DNA from: JBAZAX01 sp041671765
GTDB taxonomy: Bacteria; Babelota; Babeliae; Babelales; RVW-14
DNA length: 39,265 bases
Direction of reading: 5' to 3'
NCBI GenBank assembly: GCA_041671765.1
Contig: JBAZAX010000015.1
Span: forward strand, 1-39,265
Positions within the stretch are counted from its first letter, which is position 1. Each line of letters opens with the position of its first letter. The notes under the pieces were generated by a model. The model saw nothing but the letters and a program-made list of their open reading frames with translations, did not search any database and was not told the DNA's origin. Positions 15,865 to 24,345 of this stretch are shown here, in pieces. Made by a program: the position numbers and the translations under genes.

Positions 15865-16761
15865 TTATGATGGCTTAATGAGTTGTTTGAAAGATTCTTT
15901 AAATTCTTCCGGTGAGACAAATATGTCGAAATCAATAAGATTAAGAAAACATTCTTCTATTGATATTAATTCATTTTTCGGAATTCCGCCCACCTCTGCA
16001 TAGTGCTCGATTGGGTGAATTTTGTCTTGAAGCCACTTGCTTGCCACAATAAAAGCGGCTAAGTATGTTCTATAAAATGATATATTATTAAAAATAGTGG
16101 GTGTATTTTTTTTGATCAATCTTTGAAGGTATATTAATGCTACTACGTAATAGGATGGCGTGCATGGGCAATATTTGTCTATTCTAAGGAGATAAAGCAA
16201 GGGATTCATTTCTTTGTTTATGCCACCGGTTCCTAGTAACGGACGAATTTCTAAAGGTTCGTTATTTATATTAACTGATTCAATTGTAACTCCGGTATCG
16301 TCGGTTAGAGGGGTGATTAATTTTGTTGTTTGTTCAAATACTGAAGCGAGTATGTGATTGGGATTGAGTAGCATTCGTATTAAGCAGTCGTTTATTCCCT
16401 TTATTTTTAACCATTCAATAATTCCCTCGGCTTCCAACCAGTCGGCAAAACTTGTAGGGCCTACAAATGCGTTTATTACTTTAACTTGTGGTACAGGTGT
16501 TGTAATTTGTGATGGATTGTGAGCATGCGAAGCCTCCAGTTCTGCAGGTCCTACCGTTTGGGTTTGTGCATCCACCATGGTTATTACATTTGCAGGTGCA
16601 ATTGTTTTGGAGTGGGTATCTTCCAAATCTTTTTTACATTGACGTTTTTGGCTTCCAACGTTACGAGAAGATTTACCGTGTCGTTTCATTGCGATAACAT
16701 TTTCTATTGAGACCGATATTATCAAGAAAAATGCTGAAATGAGTAAAGAAATTTTTTTCAT
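15865..16761 (-). CDS. Exported protein with a Pho80/PCL-type cyclin box
   Basis: 298 aa. A signal peptide (MKKISLLISAFFLIISVS..) ends near VIA at residue 24. Residues 25-100 are basic then low-complexity. Residues about 186-293 read as a cyclin fold of the Pho80/PCL/cyclin-U type: RIDKYCPCTPSYYVVALIY (193-211), YLQRLIKKN, SFYRTYLAAFIVASKWLQD (228-246), HYAEVGGIPKNEL (253-265) and CFLNLIDFDIFVSPEEF. The Lys-Glu pair that contacts the cyclin-dependent kinase in eukaryotic cyclins aligns with K242 (in ASKW) and E269 (in SIEE). Family known: such cyclins activate Pho85/CDK-type kinases. Inferred: acquired from a eukaryote and sent out of the cell to act in the host. No kinase gene is in the window. 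Confidence 0.8.
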   Translation of the reverse strand: MKKISLLISAFFLIISVSIENVIAMKRHGKSSRNVGSQKRQCKKDLEDTHSKTIAPANVITMVDAQTQTVGPAELEASHAHNPSQITTPVPQVKVINAFVGPTSFADWLEAEGIIEWLKIKGINDCLIRMLLNPNHILASVFEQTTKLITPLTDDTGVTIESVNINNEPLEIRPLLGTGGINKEMNPLLYLLRIDKYCPCTPSYYVVALIYLQRLIKKNTPTIFNNISFYRTYLAAFIVASKWLQDKIHPIEHYAEVGGIPKNELISIEECFLNLIDFDIFVSPEEFKESFKQLIKPS

Positions 16762-17010
16762 AATAAAACCTCCTGTGCTATATTTTTCTATTGTTAATAT
16801 CTATTAATAATAACTTATATTTAATTTTGGCACAAAATAATGTGAAAATTCGGTGTATGGGCAAGCTTTTTATCGCGACTGTTTGCAAAACGGCATATTT
16901 CTTTTAATTTTTAGCTCGACTCAGTAAGTTAATTCAGATAAAATTTAATTTTAATGAATTAATTGGAAGAGAATTTTATAAAATTTCAACAAAGTGGTTT
17001 AGCTTGTCTT

Positions 17011-17574
17011 ATGTGTGTTTTTTTTAATTGGCCTAATGTTATTTCTGGTTTACGAATTTTACTTACCCCTATTTTTGTGTGGCTGTTCTTTGGAACGCCG
17101 CAAATGCAAATTTTATCGATTTTTGTCTTTATAATTGCAGCCATTACCGATGCTTATGATGGTTATATTGCCCGAAAGCAGAATATGATGACCAGCGTTG
17201 GGGCTTTTCTTGATCCAATGGCTGACAAGATATTAATTCTTACGACTTTTGCAGTTTTCGCATATATCAAATTCATTGGTTGGTGGATTGTTTTTGTATT
17301 TGCTTTTCGTGATATATTTATAACTTGGTTGCGGACTTTTTTGATTAATCGCGGTTCAAGTTTGGTTACGTCAAAAATTGCAAAATGCAAAACGGTTTTG
17401 CAGTTTGTTGCAATATCTTTTCTTTTTGCTAACATGTTGTTGCATAATGCTGGGTATCAATCAATTTATGTCGATTATTTTGTGAGATACTTTGTTTATC
17501 TTGTTGCAGTTTTTGCATTGTATACGGGATTGGACTATTTAAGGCCATTGATTGTTGTATTAAGAAAACAATAG
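17011..17574 (+). CDS. pgsA: CDP-diacylglycerol-glycerol-3-phosphate 3-phosphatidyltransferase
   Basis: Membrane enzyme that joins CDP-diacylglycerol and glycerol 3-phosphate to give phosphatidylglycerol phosphate. The CDP-alcohol phosphotransferase signature D(x)2DG(x)2AR(x)8G(x)3D(x)3D is complete in TDAYDGYIARKQNM followed by GAFLDPMAD. About five hydrophobic segments follow. NWPNVISGLRILLTP is the usual N-terminal amphipathic start. I place the start at the ATG 17011 (187 aa); a TTG at 16963 would add 16 residues with no family counterpart. Neither has a strong ribosome site. The next enzyme of the pathway, PgpA, is encoded just downstream, with an ankyrin gene in between. Confidence 0.92.
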   Translation: MCVFFNWPNVISGLRILLTPIFVWLFFGTPQMQILSIFVFIIAAITDAYDGYIARKQNMMTSVGAFLDPMADKILILTTFAVFAYIKFIGWWIVFVFAFRDIFITWLRTFLINRGSSLVTSKIAKCKTVLQFVAISFLFANMLLHNAGYQSIYVDYFVRYFVYLVAVFALYTGLDYLRPLIVVLRKQ

Positions 17575-17600
17575 ATTTTATACTATTAGAAGGAAATTTT

Positions 17601-18344
17601 ATGATGAATTTTACTCAACGGTTAGGTTATGTTTGTGCATTATTTTTTTGTGGATTGGCCGTTATTAATACAAATCATTTGGATGCGGCTTTAACTCCTC
17701 CGGTGGCTCCAGTTTCTAAGGTTATACTTAATGGATTTCAATGTTCTATAGGTTCTGACTGTATAATTTCATCAGAAGATGTAGCAGGTATGTTTTCGAA
17801 ACTTATTGAACAGAAGGTGTCCATTGGAGATGAAAATTGGTTGAGAGATTTTGTGAAGCATAATGGAGTTGAATGGCGTGATGAAGCAGGAAGAACTCTT
17901 TTACATTACGCAGTTATTTCTAATAAATTTCAATTAGTTAAGTTGCTTATTGAGGAATCAAAACACCCGATTAATGTTTTTGACCAGTTTGGACTTACTC
18001 CATTAGATTATTCTAAGGAAGCTAATTTTGAGTATTTAATGGATGAATGTATACTTAGGCTTTCGCTTTTTTGTGAGCATCCTTGGGATTGTAGAGATGT
18101 ATTATCTAAAGAGAGTTTGCTTTCGATTGCATGTATGCATGTAAGTGACAAATATATTAGAATTTTAGTCAGTTCGCCGTATAATGCTAAAATTAATGAT
18201 GAAATGATTACACATTTTACTGTTGGATATGGGTTGACTCAAGATGGAGAAAAAAGGGATAAATTATTAGAAACTCATTCATTTCTTCAGGGGAAATATG
18301 CTGAGCAGAAAAGAAAAATCGGAAGTTTTTGTAATATTCAGTAA
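17601..18344 (+). CDS. Exported ankyrin-repeat protein
   Basis: 247 aa. A signal peptide covers about residues 1-29 (hydrophobic LGYVCALFFCGLAVI, cleavage near DAA). One good ankyrin repeat is present: EAGRTLLHYAVISNKFQLVK (95-114), continuing to LLIEESKHPIN, followed by the start of a second, FDQFGLTPLDYSKE (127-140). The rest is helical and may hold degenerate repeats. Ankyrin repeats bind proteins and are common in exported proteins of intracellular bacteria. An AGAAGGAAA ribosome site serves ATG 17601 or 17604. It begins 26 bases after pgsA, so it is likely read with it. Confidence 0.75.
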   Translation: MMNFTQRLGYVCALFFCGLAVINTNHLDAALTPPVAPVSKVILNGFQCSIGSDCIISSEDVAGMFSKLIEQKVSIGDENWLRDFVKHNGVEWRDEAGRTLLHYAVISNKFQLVKLLIEESKHPINVFDQFGLTPLDYSKEANFEYLMDECILRLSLFCEHPWDCRDVLSKESLLSIACMHVSDKYIRILVSSPYNAKINDEMITHFTVGYGLTQDGEKRDKLLETHSFLQGKYAEQKRKIGSFCNIQ

Positions 18345-18370
18345 GACATTATATCTCTTGCATAACCTAA

Positions 18371-18450
18371 GTCCGTCGCCCTTCCGCCTTCGCCCAGGTG
18401 GCTACGTCGGACAAGCCGGGCGATGGTTCGACAAGCTCACCACGAGCGCG
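18371..18450. repeat. GC-rich dispersed repeat upstream of pgpA
   Basis: The patch starts GTCCGTCGCC, contains GGCTACGTCGGAC (an imperfect inverted partner) and then GGTTCGACAAGCTCACCACG. The last block recurs in part at 38886-38977 (CACTCACCACGAGCGGGC). It is GC-rich within AT-rich flanks. It happens to be open in the pgpA frame, which makes pgpA look longer than it is. Confidence 0.6.
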
Positions 18451-18523
18451 CTTTTTTAGATTTCCAAGTTATGCAAGAAGTCTATTATTTAAAATTATTA
18501 ATCTAGTTGCCAGGGTACTGTAC

Positions 18524-19015
18524 ATGAATAAATTAAGTACATTGAAATTTAAATTAAGTTATCTGATATCAACATTTTTTTACGTTGGATGTGTTCCGTT
18601 TGGGCCTGGTACTGCGGCAAGTTTCGTGACAGCCGTTATTACATTTTTCTTACCTACGCAACTCATGTTTTTTGATTTGTTTGTGATTTTGTTTTTGTTA
18701 TTTATTGGTGTTATTTGTTCTGGATACATAGAAAAAACTCTTTTGATTAAAGACCCTCATTGGATTGTCATAGATGAAGTTCTTGGCATGTTTATTTGTC
18801 TTTTTTTATTACCAAAAGATTGGATTGCATATCTCTTTTTATTTTTGCTTTTCAGATTTTTTGATATCACAAAAATCTACCCAATAAAAAGAATTGAAAA
18901 GATAAAGGCTCCGGGTTGGGGCGTGATGCTTGATGATGTTGTTGCTGCCGGTTATGCGTTATTAACGGCGTTGGTTTTTGCCGCAGCTTGGTTTGGAATA
19001 GTAATATTTATCTAG
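18524..19015 (+). CDS. pgpA: Phosphatidylglycerophosphatase A
   Basis: 163 aa integral membrane phosphatase that converts phosphatidylglycerol phosphate to phosphatidylglycerol. Family motifs are clear: GCVPFGPGTAAS, HWIVIDEVLGMF, FRFFDITKIYPIKRIE and GWGVMLDDVVAAGYA, with four hydrophobic segments. I set the start at ATG 18524; the open frame extends up to 18398, but the added residues are translated repeat DNA and have no family counterpart. Works directly after PgsA, encoded upstream. Confidence 0.92.
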   Translation: MNKLSTLKFKLSYLISTFFYVGCVPFGPGTAASFVTAVITFFLPTQLMFFDLFVILFLLFIGVICSGYIEKTLLIKDPHWIVIDEVLGMFICLFLLPKDWIAYLFLFLLFRFFDITKIYPIKRIEKIKAPGWGVMLDDVVAAGYALLTALVFAAAWFGIVIFI

Positions 19016-19193
19016 TTGTTGTTGGAAAATCTGGATACTAAAAAATCTGTTTGCTAAAAAAATAAAATTTTAGGGAGAAAATTGATTTTTTTTTCTGTAA
19101 AAAGTTGTATCCTAGCTAAAATCTACGTGAACTCTTGCAAAAATCTTGCCTTGTTTATTAAAGCTGGTTATTCTTATTGTCTAACGCGCAAAA

Positions 19194-19212
19194 GCGTGTA
19201 TAACGCGTGTAT
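19194..19212. promoter_or_regulatory. Direct repeat upstream of gyrA, possible operator
   Basis: GCGTGTAT occurs at 19194-19201 and again at 19205-19212, 11 bases apart (one helical turn), about 73 bases before the gyrA start. TAACGCG is also doubled around it. The 269-base pgpA-gyrA spacer holds no gene that I can see. Binding protein unknown. Confidence 0.3.
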
Positions 19213-19284
19213 GGAACAAGCGTACCTAGAAGAGTAAATTCATTGTTTTAACCAAATTAAATTTTTTACGGGAAGGGCGGATTA

Positions 19285-21879
19285 ATGACTAACGATCCCA
19301 AAGATGAAAAAATTTTAGAGAGAACAAGTAAACTCTCGATTGAAAGAGAATTAAAAACATCGTTTCTTGATTATGCAATGTCTGTTATTGTCAGTAGGGC
19401 GCTTCCCGACGTTCGTGATGGTCTAAAACCTGTGCATCGTCGAATCCTGTTTGCTATGCACAAGCTAGGGTACTACCACGATAAATCTTACAGAAAATCT
19501 GCTACCGTAGTTGGTGAAGTGATTGGTCACTACCACCCACATGGTGACTCTGCAATTTATCAGTCTATGGTTGGCCTTGTACAAACATTTTCAAAGCGTT
19601 ATCCGCTCCTTGATGGGCAGGGAAACTGGGGTTCGATAGATGGTGACTCGGCAGCAGCAATGCGATATACCGAAGTAAAGATGGCCAAAATTGCAAAAGA
19701 ACTTTTGGCAGATATTGAAAAGGATACCGTTAATTTTACTCCAAATTTTGATGAAACAATATTTGAGCCAACAGTTTTGCCTAGTCGTATTCCAAATTTA
19801 CTTGTAAATGGTTCAACCGGAATTGCAGTTGGTATGGCAACTTCTATTCCTCCTCACAATCTTGGAGAAGTGGTTAATGCTTGCATAGAAATTTTAAAAA
19901 ATCCAAATCTTACTGAAGAGAGATTATTCGAAATTATTCCTGGCCCTGATCTTCCAACCGGTGGCGTCATTTGTGGTAGGGCTGGAATTGTAAAAGGATA
20001 TCGCACAGGTCATGGCCAGTTTATTATGCGTGGCGTGATTGATGTTGAAGAGGATAAAAAAAGTGCGGCACTTATCATTAAAGAGATTCCTTATCAGGTA
20101 AATAAATCTGACTTGATTACAAAAATTGCTGACTTAGTTAAAAATAAAGTTATTGAAGGTATTTCAAACATTCGTGATGAGTCTGCAAGAGAAGGCATTC
20201 GTCTTGTAATTGAACTTAAACGTGGTGAAATTCCTCAGGTGGTTGTTAACCAACTTTATACACATACTTCACTGCAAACATCCATGTCAATCATTATGCT
20301 TTCGATATATGATAATAGACCGGTGTTTTTAACTTTGCGTGAAATGCTTGATTACTTTATTTTGCATCGCAAAGAGATTATCACAAGACGTTGCGAGTTT
20401 GATCTTGATAAAAACAGATCAAGAGCACACGTTCTTGATGGTTTGATTATAGCTCTTGATAATATAGATTCAGTTATCGTATTAATTAAGGCATCCCAGA
20501 CAGCTGAAGAAGCGGCTGAAAATCTTAATAAAAAATTTAATTTGTCTGAAAAACAGTGCAAAGCAATTCTTGATATGCGTCTACAGCGTTTGACCGGGCT
20601 TGAACGTGGTAAGATTAATGAAGAGTTGGCTGATATTAAAAAAGTTATTACAAGGCTTGAAGAGATCTTGGGAAGTGAAAGTGAACTTGTCAAAGAGATC
20701 GTCAAGGAACTTGAGCAAATCAAGACTTCATATGCAGACCCTCGTAAAACCAAAATTGAGGGGGCCGTTGATATTTTAAGTGAAGCGGATCTTATTCCTG
20801 ATGACGATGTTGTCATTACTTTGACTCGTCGCGGATATATTAAACGAGTTCCACTAGAAACGTATACACTCCAACATCGTGGAGGAAGAGGTAAGCAGGG
20901 TATTACAGATCTTGAAGAGTTGGATGATGTTATTCAAGATGCATTTGTTACAAGAAATCACGACGAGCTTTTATTCTTCACGAATTTAGGCAGAATTTTT
21001 AGTTTGGATGTGTTCCAAATTCCAGAGGGAAGTCGAATTGCCAAAGGTCGAGCAATAGTCAACTTACTGCAAATGCCTGAAGAAGAAAAAGTTGTTAAAC
21101 TGCTTTGTGCAAGAGAACTTGAGGGTAAATTTCTTGTTATGGTAACAAGAAGCGGTGTTATTAAAAAAACAGATGCTATGGAGTTTGCAAAAATCCGAAA
21201 AACCGGAATTAGAGCCATCTCTCTCGATGAAGGTGATGAACTTGCGTTCTGTGGATTAAGCTCCGGTACCGATTCAATTATTCTTGCAACCAGCAAAGGT
21301 CAGGGTATAAGGTTTGACGAAAAAGAAGTCAGATCAATGGGACGACAGGCTGCAGGTGTACGTGGAATTAAATTGCGAGCGAAAGATACTGTTGTTGGCA
21401 TGGAGATTATCTCAGATGGTGGAGATATTTTATTTGCGTCAGCAAAAGGCTTTGGAAAACGCGTTAAGATTGATGATTTCAGAGTTGCTCACCGTGGTGG
21501 ATTGGGCGTAAGAACCATTCCAACTACTGCTAGAAATGGTGCAGTAATTGGTCTTGTCCAAGTTACTGATAATTCAGAAGTTTTATTGATTGACACAAAT
21601 GGTAAGATTATTCGTTTGTCTCCACAAGAGGTACGCACTATGGGCCGCCAAGCTGCAGGTGTACGTTTGGTGAGACTGGATGATACTCAGACATTGTTGG
21701 CAGTTAAGGCTTTTGATAAAATTGAAGATTTGGGACCAGATTCATCTGCCTCAGACATGTCTGGCTCAGATGAAGCTGGGCTAGATTCTAGTGATACTAG
21801 CTCTAGTGACATTAGCTCTGGTAATACTGAAACAGAAACCGATAAAACTGAATCAGCATCAGACGAATCGAAAGAATAA
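19285..21879 (+). CDS. gyrA: DNA gyrase subunit A
   Basis: 864 aa. Catalytic subunit of gyrase, which cuts and rejoins DNA to introduce negative supercoils with GyrB. The N-terminal domain has the active-site tyrosine Y128 in AAAMRYTE and the quinolone region HPHGDSAIYQ (85-93), where Ser89 (E. coli Ser83) is kept but position 93 (E. coli Asp87) is Gln. The GyrA box is QHRGGRG (530-536), which separates it from ParC. Beta-propeller repeats follow (e.g. two copies of RTMGRQAAGVR-like sequence). The last 45 residues are an acidic Ser/Asp tail with five-residue periodicity. The start follows a GGGAAGGGCGG ribosome site. dprA begins 13 bases after the stop. Confidence 0.97.
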   Translation: MTNDPKDEKILERTSKLSIERELKTSFLDYAMSVIVSRALPDVRDGLKPVHRRILFAMHKLGYYHDKSYRKSATVVGEVIGHYHPHGDSAIYQSMVGLVQTFSKRYPLLDGQGNWGSIDGDSAAAMRYTEVKMAKIAKELLADIEKDTVNFTPNFDETIFEPTVLPSRIPNLLVNGSTGIAVGMATSIPPHNLGEVVNACIEILKNPNLTEERLFEIIPGPDLPTGGVICGRAGIVKGYRTGHGQFIMRGVIDVEEDKKSAALIIKEIPYQVNKSDLITKIADLVKNKVIEGISNIRDESAREGIRLVIELKRGEIPQVVVNQLYTHTSLQTSMSIIMLSIYDNRPVFLTLREMLDYFILHRKEIITRRCEFDLDKNRSRAHVLDGLIIALDNIDSVIVLIKASQTAEEAAENLNKKFNLSEKQCKAILDMRLQRLTGLERGKINEELADIKKVITRLEEILGSESELVKEIVKELEQIKTSYADPRKTKIEGAVDILSEADLIPDDDVVITLTRRGYIKRVPLETYTLQHRGGRGKQGITDLEELDDVIQDAFVTRNHDELLFFTNLGRIFSLDVFQIPEGSRIAKGRAIVNLLQMPEEEKVVKLLCARELEGKFLVMVTRSGVIKKTDAMEFAKIRKTGIRAISLDEGDELAFCGLSSGTDSIILATSKGQGIRFDEKEVRSMGRQAAGVRGIKLRAKDTVVGMEIISDGGDILFASAKGFGKRVKIDDFRVAHRGGLGVRTIPTTARNGAVIGLVQVTDNSEVLLIDTNGKIIRLSPQEVRTMGRQAAGVRLVRLDDTQTLLAVKAFDKIEDLGPDSSASDMSGSDEAGLDSSDTSSSDISSGNTETETDKTESASDESKE
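21739..21837 (+). repeat. Fifteen-base periodic repeat in the gyrA tail
   Basis: The 3' end of gyrA encodes DSSAS DMSGS DEAGL DSS DTSSS DISSG NTETE. The clearest units are 21793-21807 (GATACTAGCTCTAGT) and 21808-21822 (GACATTAGCTCTGGT). Others have drifted. Confidence 0.65.
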
Positions 21880-21892
21880 TTTAAGGTAGGTA

Positions 21893-23077
21893 ATGCTTAA
21901 CAAAAACACAGAGATATTGCTTCACCTATCACTTGCCGAAAAAGTTGGTCCGGCAACAGTTTTTAAAATATTACATAAACTGTTTCTGGACCAAAATCCA
22001 AATTTATTAAATCCGGATTGGTCTGATATTGCAAAAAATGGTATTAACTTAGATTTGAGAGTAATTTACGATTACTCTACATTCGATTTTGTTAATAAAT
22101 TTGGTTTATCACAAACCTGTGCACAACAACTTTATGATTGTGTTTCCGATTCGCAAGTTTTAGAACAAGAGTTGATATTAGCAGAAAAAAACGGTATTAA
22201 GATTGTTGATATTTTAAGTTCGGAATATCCGGAAATTTTACGTCAAATTCACTTTCCTCCAATTGTGCTTTATGTTTCGGGCGCAATGTTTGATCAGCAA
22301 GCAAAACATTTTGGAGTAGTAGGTGCGCGTATGGCGGATGAATATGCCTTACATGCTATTCAAAATATTCTTCCCACACTTATCTCAAACGGATGGGTGA
22401 TAGTTAGTGGCGGAGCCAGTGGCGCGGACACAATGGCGCACAAAACAACATTAAATTCTGGTGGCAAAACAGTTGTGGTTTTGGGTTCTGGACTCTTGTG
22501 CCCTTATCCTGAAACTAATATTGATCTGTTTAAAACAGTTGTGAACAGTGGGGGGACTGTTGTTTCACCGTTTCCTCTCAAACGCCAACCGGATAAGGGA
22601 ACATTTCCTGCAAGAAACCGCATAATATCAGGATTAAGTTCCGGATGTTTAGTGGTTCAAGCCGCTATAAAAAGCGGTGCATTAATTACTGCGCGCTGTG
22701 CGTTGGAGCAGGGGCGGCTTGTTTTTGCGGTTCCGGGTAGAATTGATGATAATTTAAGTGCAGGATGCAATGAATTGCTTAAACAAGGGGCAAAGCTTGT
22801 TTGCCATGCAAACGATATTTTAGAAGAGTTTGGTGAGTGTTTACCGCAAGGACTTTTTAAACCGGCCGTAAGCATTGACCGACAGATGGAAATCGGAAAA
22901 AGCAGTTGTGATCAATGTGACGACATTGTTCTGTGTAGTCTGGACAAATCGGCCACATTCGACGAGCTACTGATAAAAACTGGCCTAGATTTTTCTGAGT
23001 TGCAGGACAAACTTTTTGGTTTTCAGCTTGAAGGTAAAGTTAAACAGAATTTTACGGGTGCATGGGAAAAAGTATGA
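21893..23077 (+). CDS. dprA: DNA processing protein DprA
   Basis: 394 aa. Binds incoming single-stranded DNA during natural transformation and loads RecA. The Rossmann-fold core is clear: FGVVGARMADEYA, WVIVSGGASGADTMAH (168-183), TVVVLGSGLLCPYPETN, FPARNRIISGLSSGCLVVQA and GRLVFAVPGRIDDNLSAGCN. The N-terminal helical part (10-100) and the C-terminal winged helix (about 340-394) are both present, so it is full length. ATG 21893 is preceded by AAGGTAGG. Its stop TGA overlaps the maf start in an ATGA arrangement. Suggests DNA uptake ability, or a more general recombination role. Confidence 0.95.
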   Translation: MLNKNTEILLHLSLAEKVGPATVFKILHKLFLDQNPNLLNPDWSDIAKNGINLDLRVIYDYSTFDFVNKFGLSQTCAQQLYDCVSDSQVLEQELILAEKNGIKIVDILSSEYPEILRQIHFPPIVLYVSGAMFDQQAKHFGVVGARMADEYALHAIQNILPTLISNGWVIVSGGASGADTMAHKTTLNSGGKTVVVLGSGLLCPYPETNIDLFKTVVNSGGTVVSPFPLKRQPDKGTFPARNRIISGLSSGCLVVQAAIKSGALITARCALEQGRLVFAVPGRIDDNLSAGCNELLKQGAKLVCHANDILEEFGECLPQGLFKPAVSIDRQMEIGKSSCDQCDDIVLCSLDKSATFDELLIKTGLDFSELQDKLFGFQLEGKVKQNFTGAWEKV

Positions 23078-23751
23078 AAGATACTTCGTATCGAGACGTT
23101 TCACATCGAGACGTTTCATGTCGAGACATTTTATATCTTGGATCACAGTCTGAACCAAGACAAAATTTGTTGAAATTAGCAGATATTAACTTTAAAGTTT
23201 TGACACACAAAAGTTCGGAATGTGTTATTGAACCCTCTGATAATTTTGAAAAATATGTTATTGCAATTGCTTGCGATAAAATGCAACATTTGCAGTTACC
23301 AGAAGTTAAAGAAACTAAAATTTTTGTTTTAACTGCAGATACTTTAATAAAAACAACACACACAAACCCAATTCTTGGGACTCAGATTCTTGGTAAACCC
23401 AAAGATCTTGAAAATGCAAAAGATATGCTTAGATCAATTCGTAATCAGCCGGTAGATGTTTTAACCGGTTGTTGCTTGCAGATTATGAAAGCAGCAGGCC
23501 AGCATTGGGAAATTGAAAAAAGACAGTGTTGGGCAACTGGCGCCCAGGTTGAATTCTCAATTGACGAAGAGAGTTTGGATTTATACTTTGAAAAGGAGCC
23601 ATGGGCATTGCATGCATGTGGCGCTGGTGTTATTGAGGGAATTGGACAAGCTTTTTTGAAAAGCCTCAATGGTTCATACACAGCTGTATTGGGATTGCCA
23701 CTGTTTGAATTACGACAAAAGCTTAAAGAATTTGATTTTAAATTTTTCTAG
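23074..23751 (+). CDS. maf: Maf-family nucleotide pyrophosphatase
   Basis: 225 aa. The family hydrolyses non-canonical or modified nucleoside triphosphates to monophosphates. Core motifs: ILYLGSQSEPRQNLL (usual LASxSPRRxxLL), LTADTLI with the catalytic Asp, LGKPKDLENAKDML, VLTG, and SLNGSYTAVLGLPL near the end. The start at ATG 23074 overlaps the dprA stop (ATGA), indicating translational coupling; an ATG at 23062 is the alternative. The first 21 residues are four 5-residue repeats (KDTSY RDVSH RDVSC RDILY) encoded by a 15-base tandem repeat, the last one running into the first core strand. Confidence 0.88.
   Translation: MKDTSYRDVSHRDVSCRDILYLGSQSEPRQNLLKLADINFKVLTHKSSECVIEPSDNFEKYVIAIACDKMQHLQLPEVKETKIFVLTADTLIKTTHTNPILGTQILGKPKDLENAKDMLRSIRNQPVDVLTGCCLQIMKAAGQHWEIEKRQCWATGAQVEFSIDEESLDLYFEKEPWALHACGAGVIEGIGQAFLKSLNGSYTAVLGLPLFELRQKLKEFDFKFF
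23077..23136 (+). repeat. 15-base tandem repeat, four units, at the 5' end of maf
   Basis: Units at 23077-23091, 23092-23106, 23107-23121 and 23122-23136. The middle two are CGAGACGTTTCA plus CAT or TGT, the fourth CGAGACATTTTATAT, and the first is more diverged. In frame with maf directly after its start codon. Confidence 0.85.
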
Positions 23752-23803
23752 TTTAAGCATACACAGTTATTTCACTGGTTATCAAATTTGCGCATAAAAC
23801 AAT

Positions 23804-23842
23804 AAAAAAGAGGTGAGCTTTTCAATCGCTCACCTCTTTTTT
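23804..23842. terminator. Bidirectional terminator between maf and a small exported gene
   Basis: Perfect 15-bp inverted repeat: arms 23804-23818 (AAAAAAGAGGTGAGC) and 23828-23842, with a 9-base loop. The T-run closes the stem in both directions, so it serves maf (plus strand) and the minus-strand gene ending at 23866. Confidence 0.9.
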
Positions 23843-23865
23843 ATTGCAGTGTATTATGTCAGTGC

Positions 23866-24345
23866 TTATTCTTCAGTAGCTATTGGGGCTTCCATATCAC
23901 GCATTTTTTCTTTTAAAGCGGGACAACCCTCACCTAAAAACTTAAGCATCATTTGAAAACGTAAAAACTTATTTTCTAATTTATTAATACACATCCGCTC
24001 TCTGTTAGTTTTTGCAGATTTACGAAGCGAGTCAAACGTCTTGCTAGATAACTTTAAGTCATCTATCTTTTTATTGATAATGCCTGCGAATTCTTTAGTA
24101 TCAATTTTAAGATTTTGACGCATGGTCTCCCACTTAAACTTCTTTAATTCAAAAAGCTTTTTGCGTGTATCCATGATGGCCTTATTTTTCCCCTCAAAAC
24201 CTAATCCCATCCGTCCCATGAATCCTGGATAAGCACTTGTGCTACCAGTTGATGGGCCATCAGATCGACGTGTTGTTGGTGGATTTTTCGCATAACAAGC
24301 ACCACCAATTACAACTATGGCGACCGCCACAAGAAATTTATTCAT
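23866..24345 (-). CDS. Small exported protein of unknown function
   Basis: 159 aa. The N-terminus MNKFLVAVAIVVIGGACYAKN is a signal peptide; cleavage after CYA is likely, while the cysteine at 17 makes a poor lipobox (GGAC). A Gly/Ser/Thr-rich stretch (about 22-50, TRRSDGPSTGSTSAYPGFMG) precedes a basic helical region with many Lys and Leu to the end. The start is preceded by AAAAGGAGATG, a strong ribosome site. I do not recognise the family. Ends at the bidirectional hairpin shared with maf. Confidence 0.7.
   Translation of the reverse strand: MNKFLVAVAIVVIGGACYAKNPPTTRRSDGPSTGSTSAYPGFMGRMGLGFEGKNKAIMDTRKKLFELKKFKWETMRQNLKIDTKEFAGIINKKIDDLKLSSKTFDSLRKSAKTNRERMCINKLENKFLRFQMMLKFLGEGCPALKEKMRDMEAPIATEE

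Noticed and set aside
18398..18523. N-terminal extension of pgpA (MATSDKPGDGSTSSPRAR...)
   Set aside because: It is translated GC-rich repeat DNA with no counterpart in PgpA; ATG 18524 gives a normal-length protein.
19082..19113. gyrA promoter TTGATT ... TATCCT
   Set aside because: The spacer of 20 bases is too long and both hexamers are imperfect.
19285..21879. ParC (topoisomerase IV) instead of GyrA
   Set aside because: The GyrA box QHRGGRG and the full set of propeller repeats identify gyrase.
23077..23136. CRISPR-like array
   Set aside because: The units are only 15 bases, contiguous, without spacers, and in frame with maf; no cas genes are present anywhere in the window.
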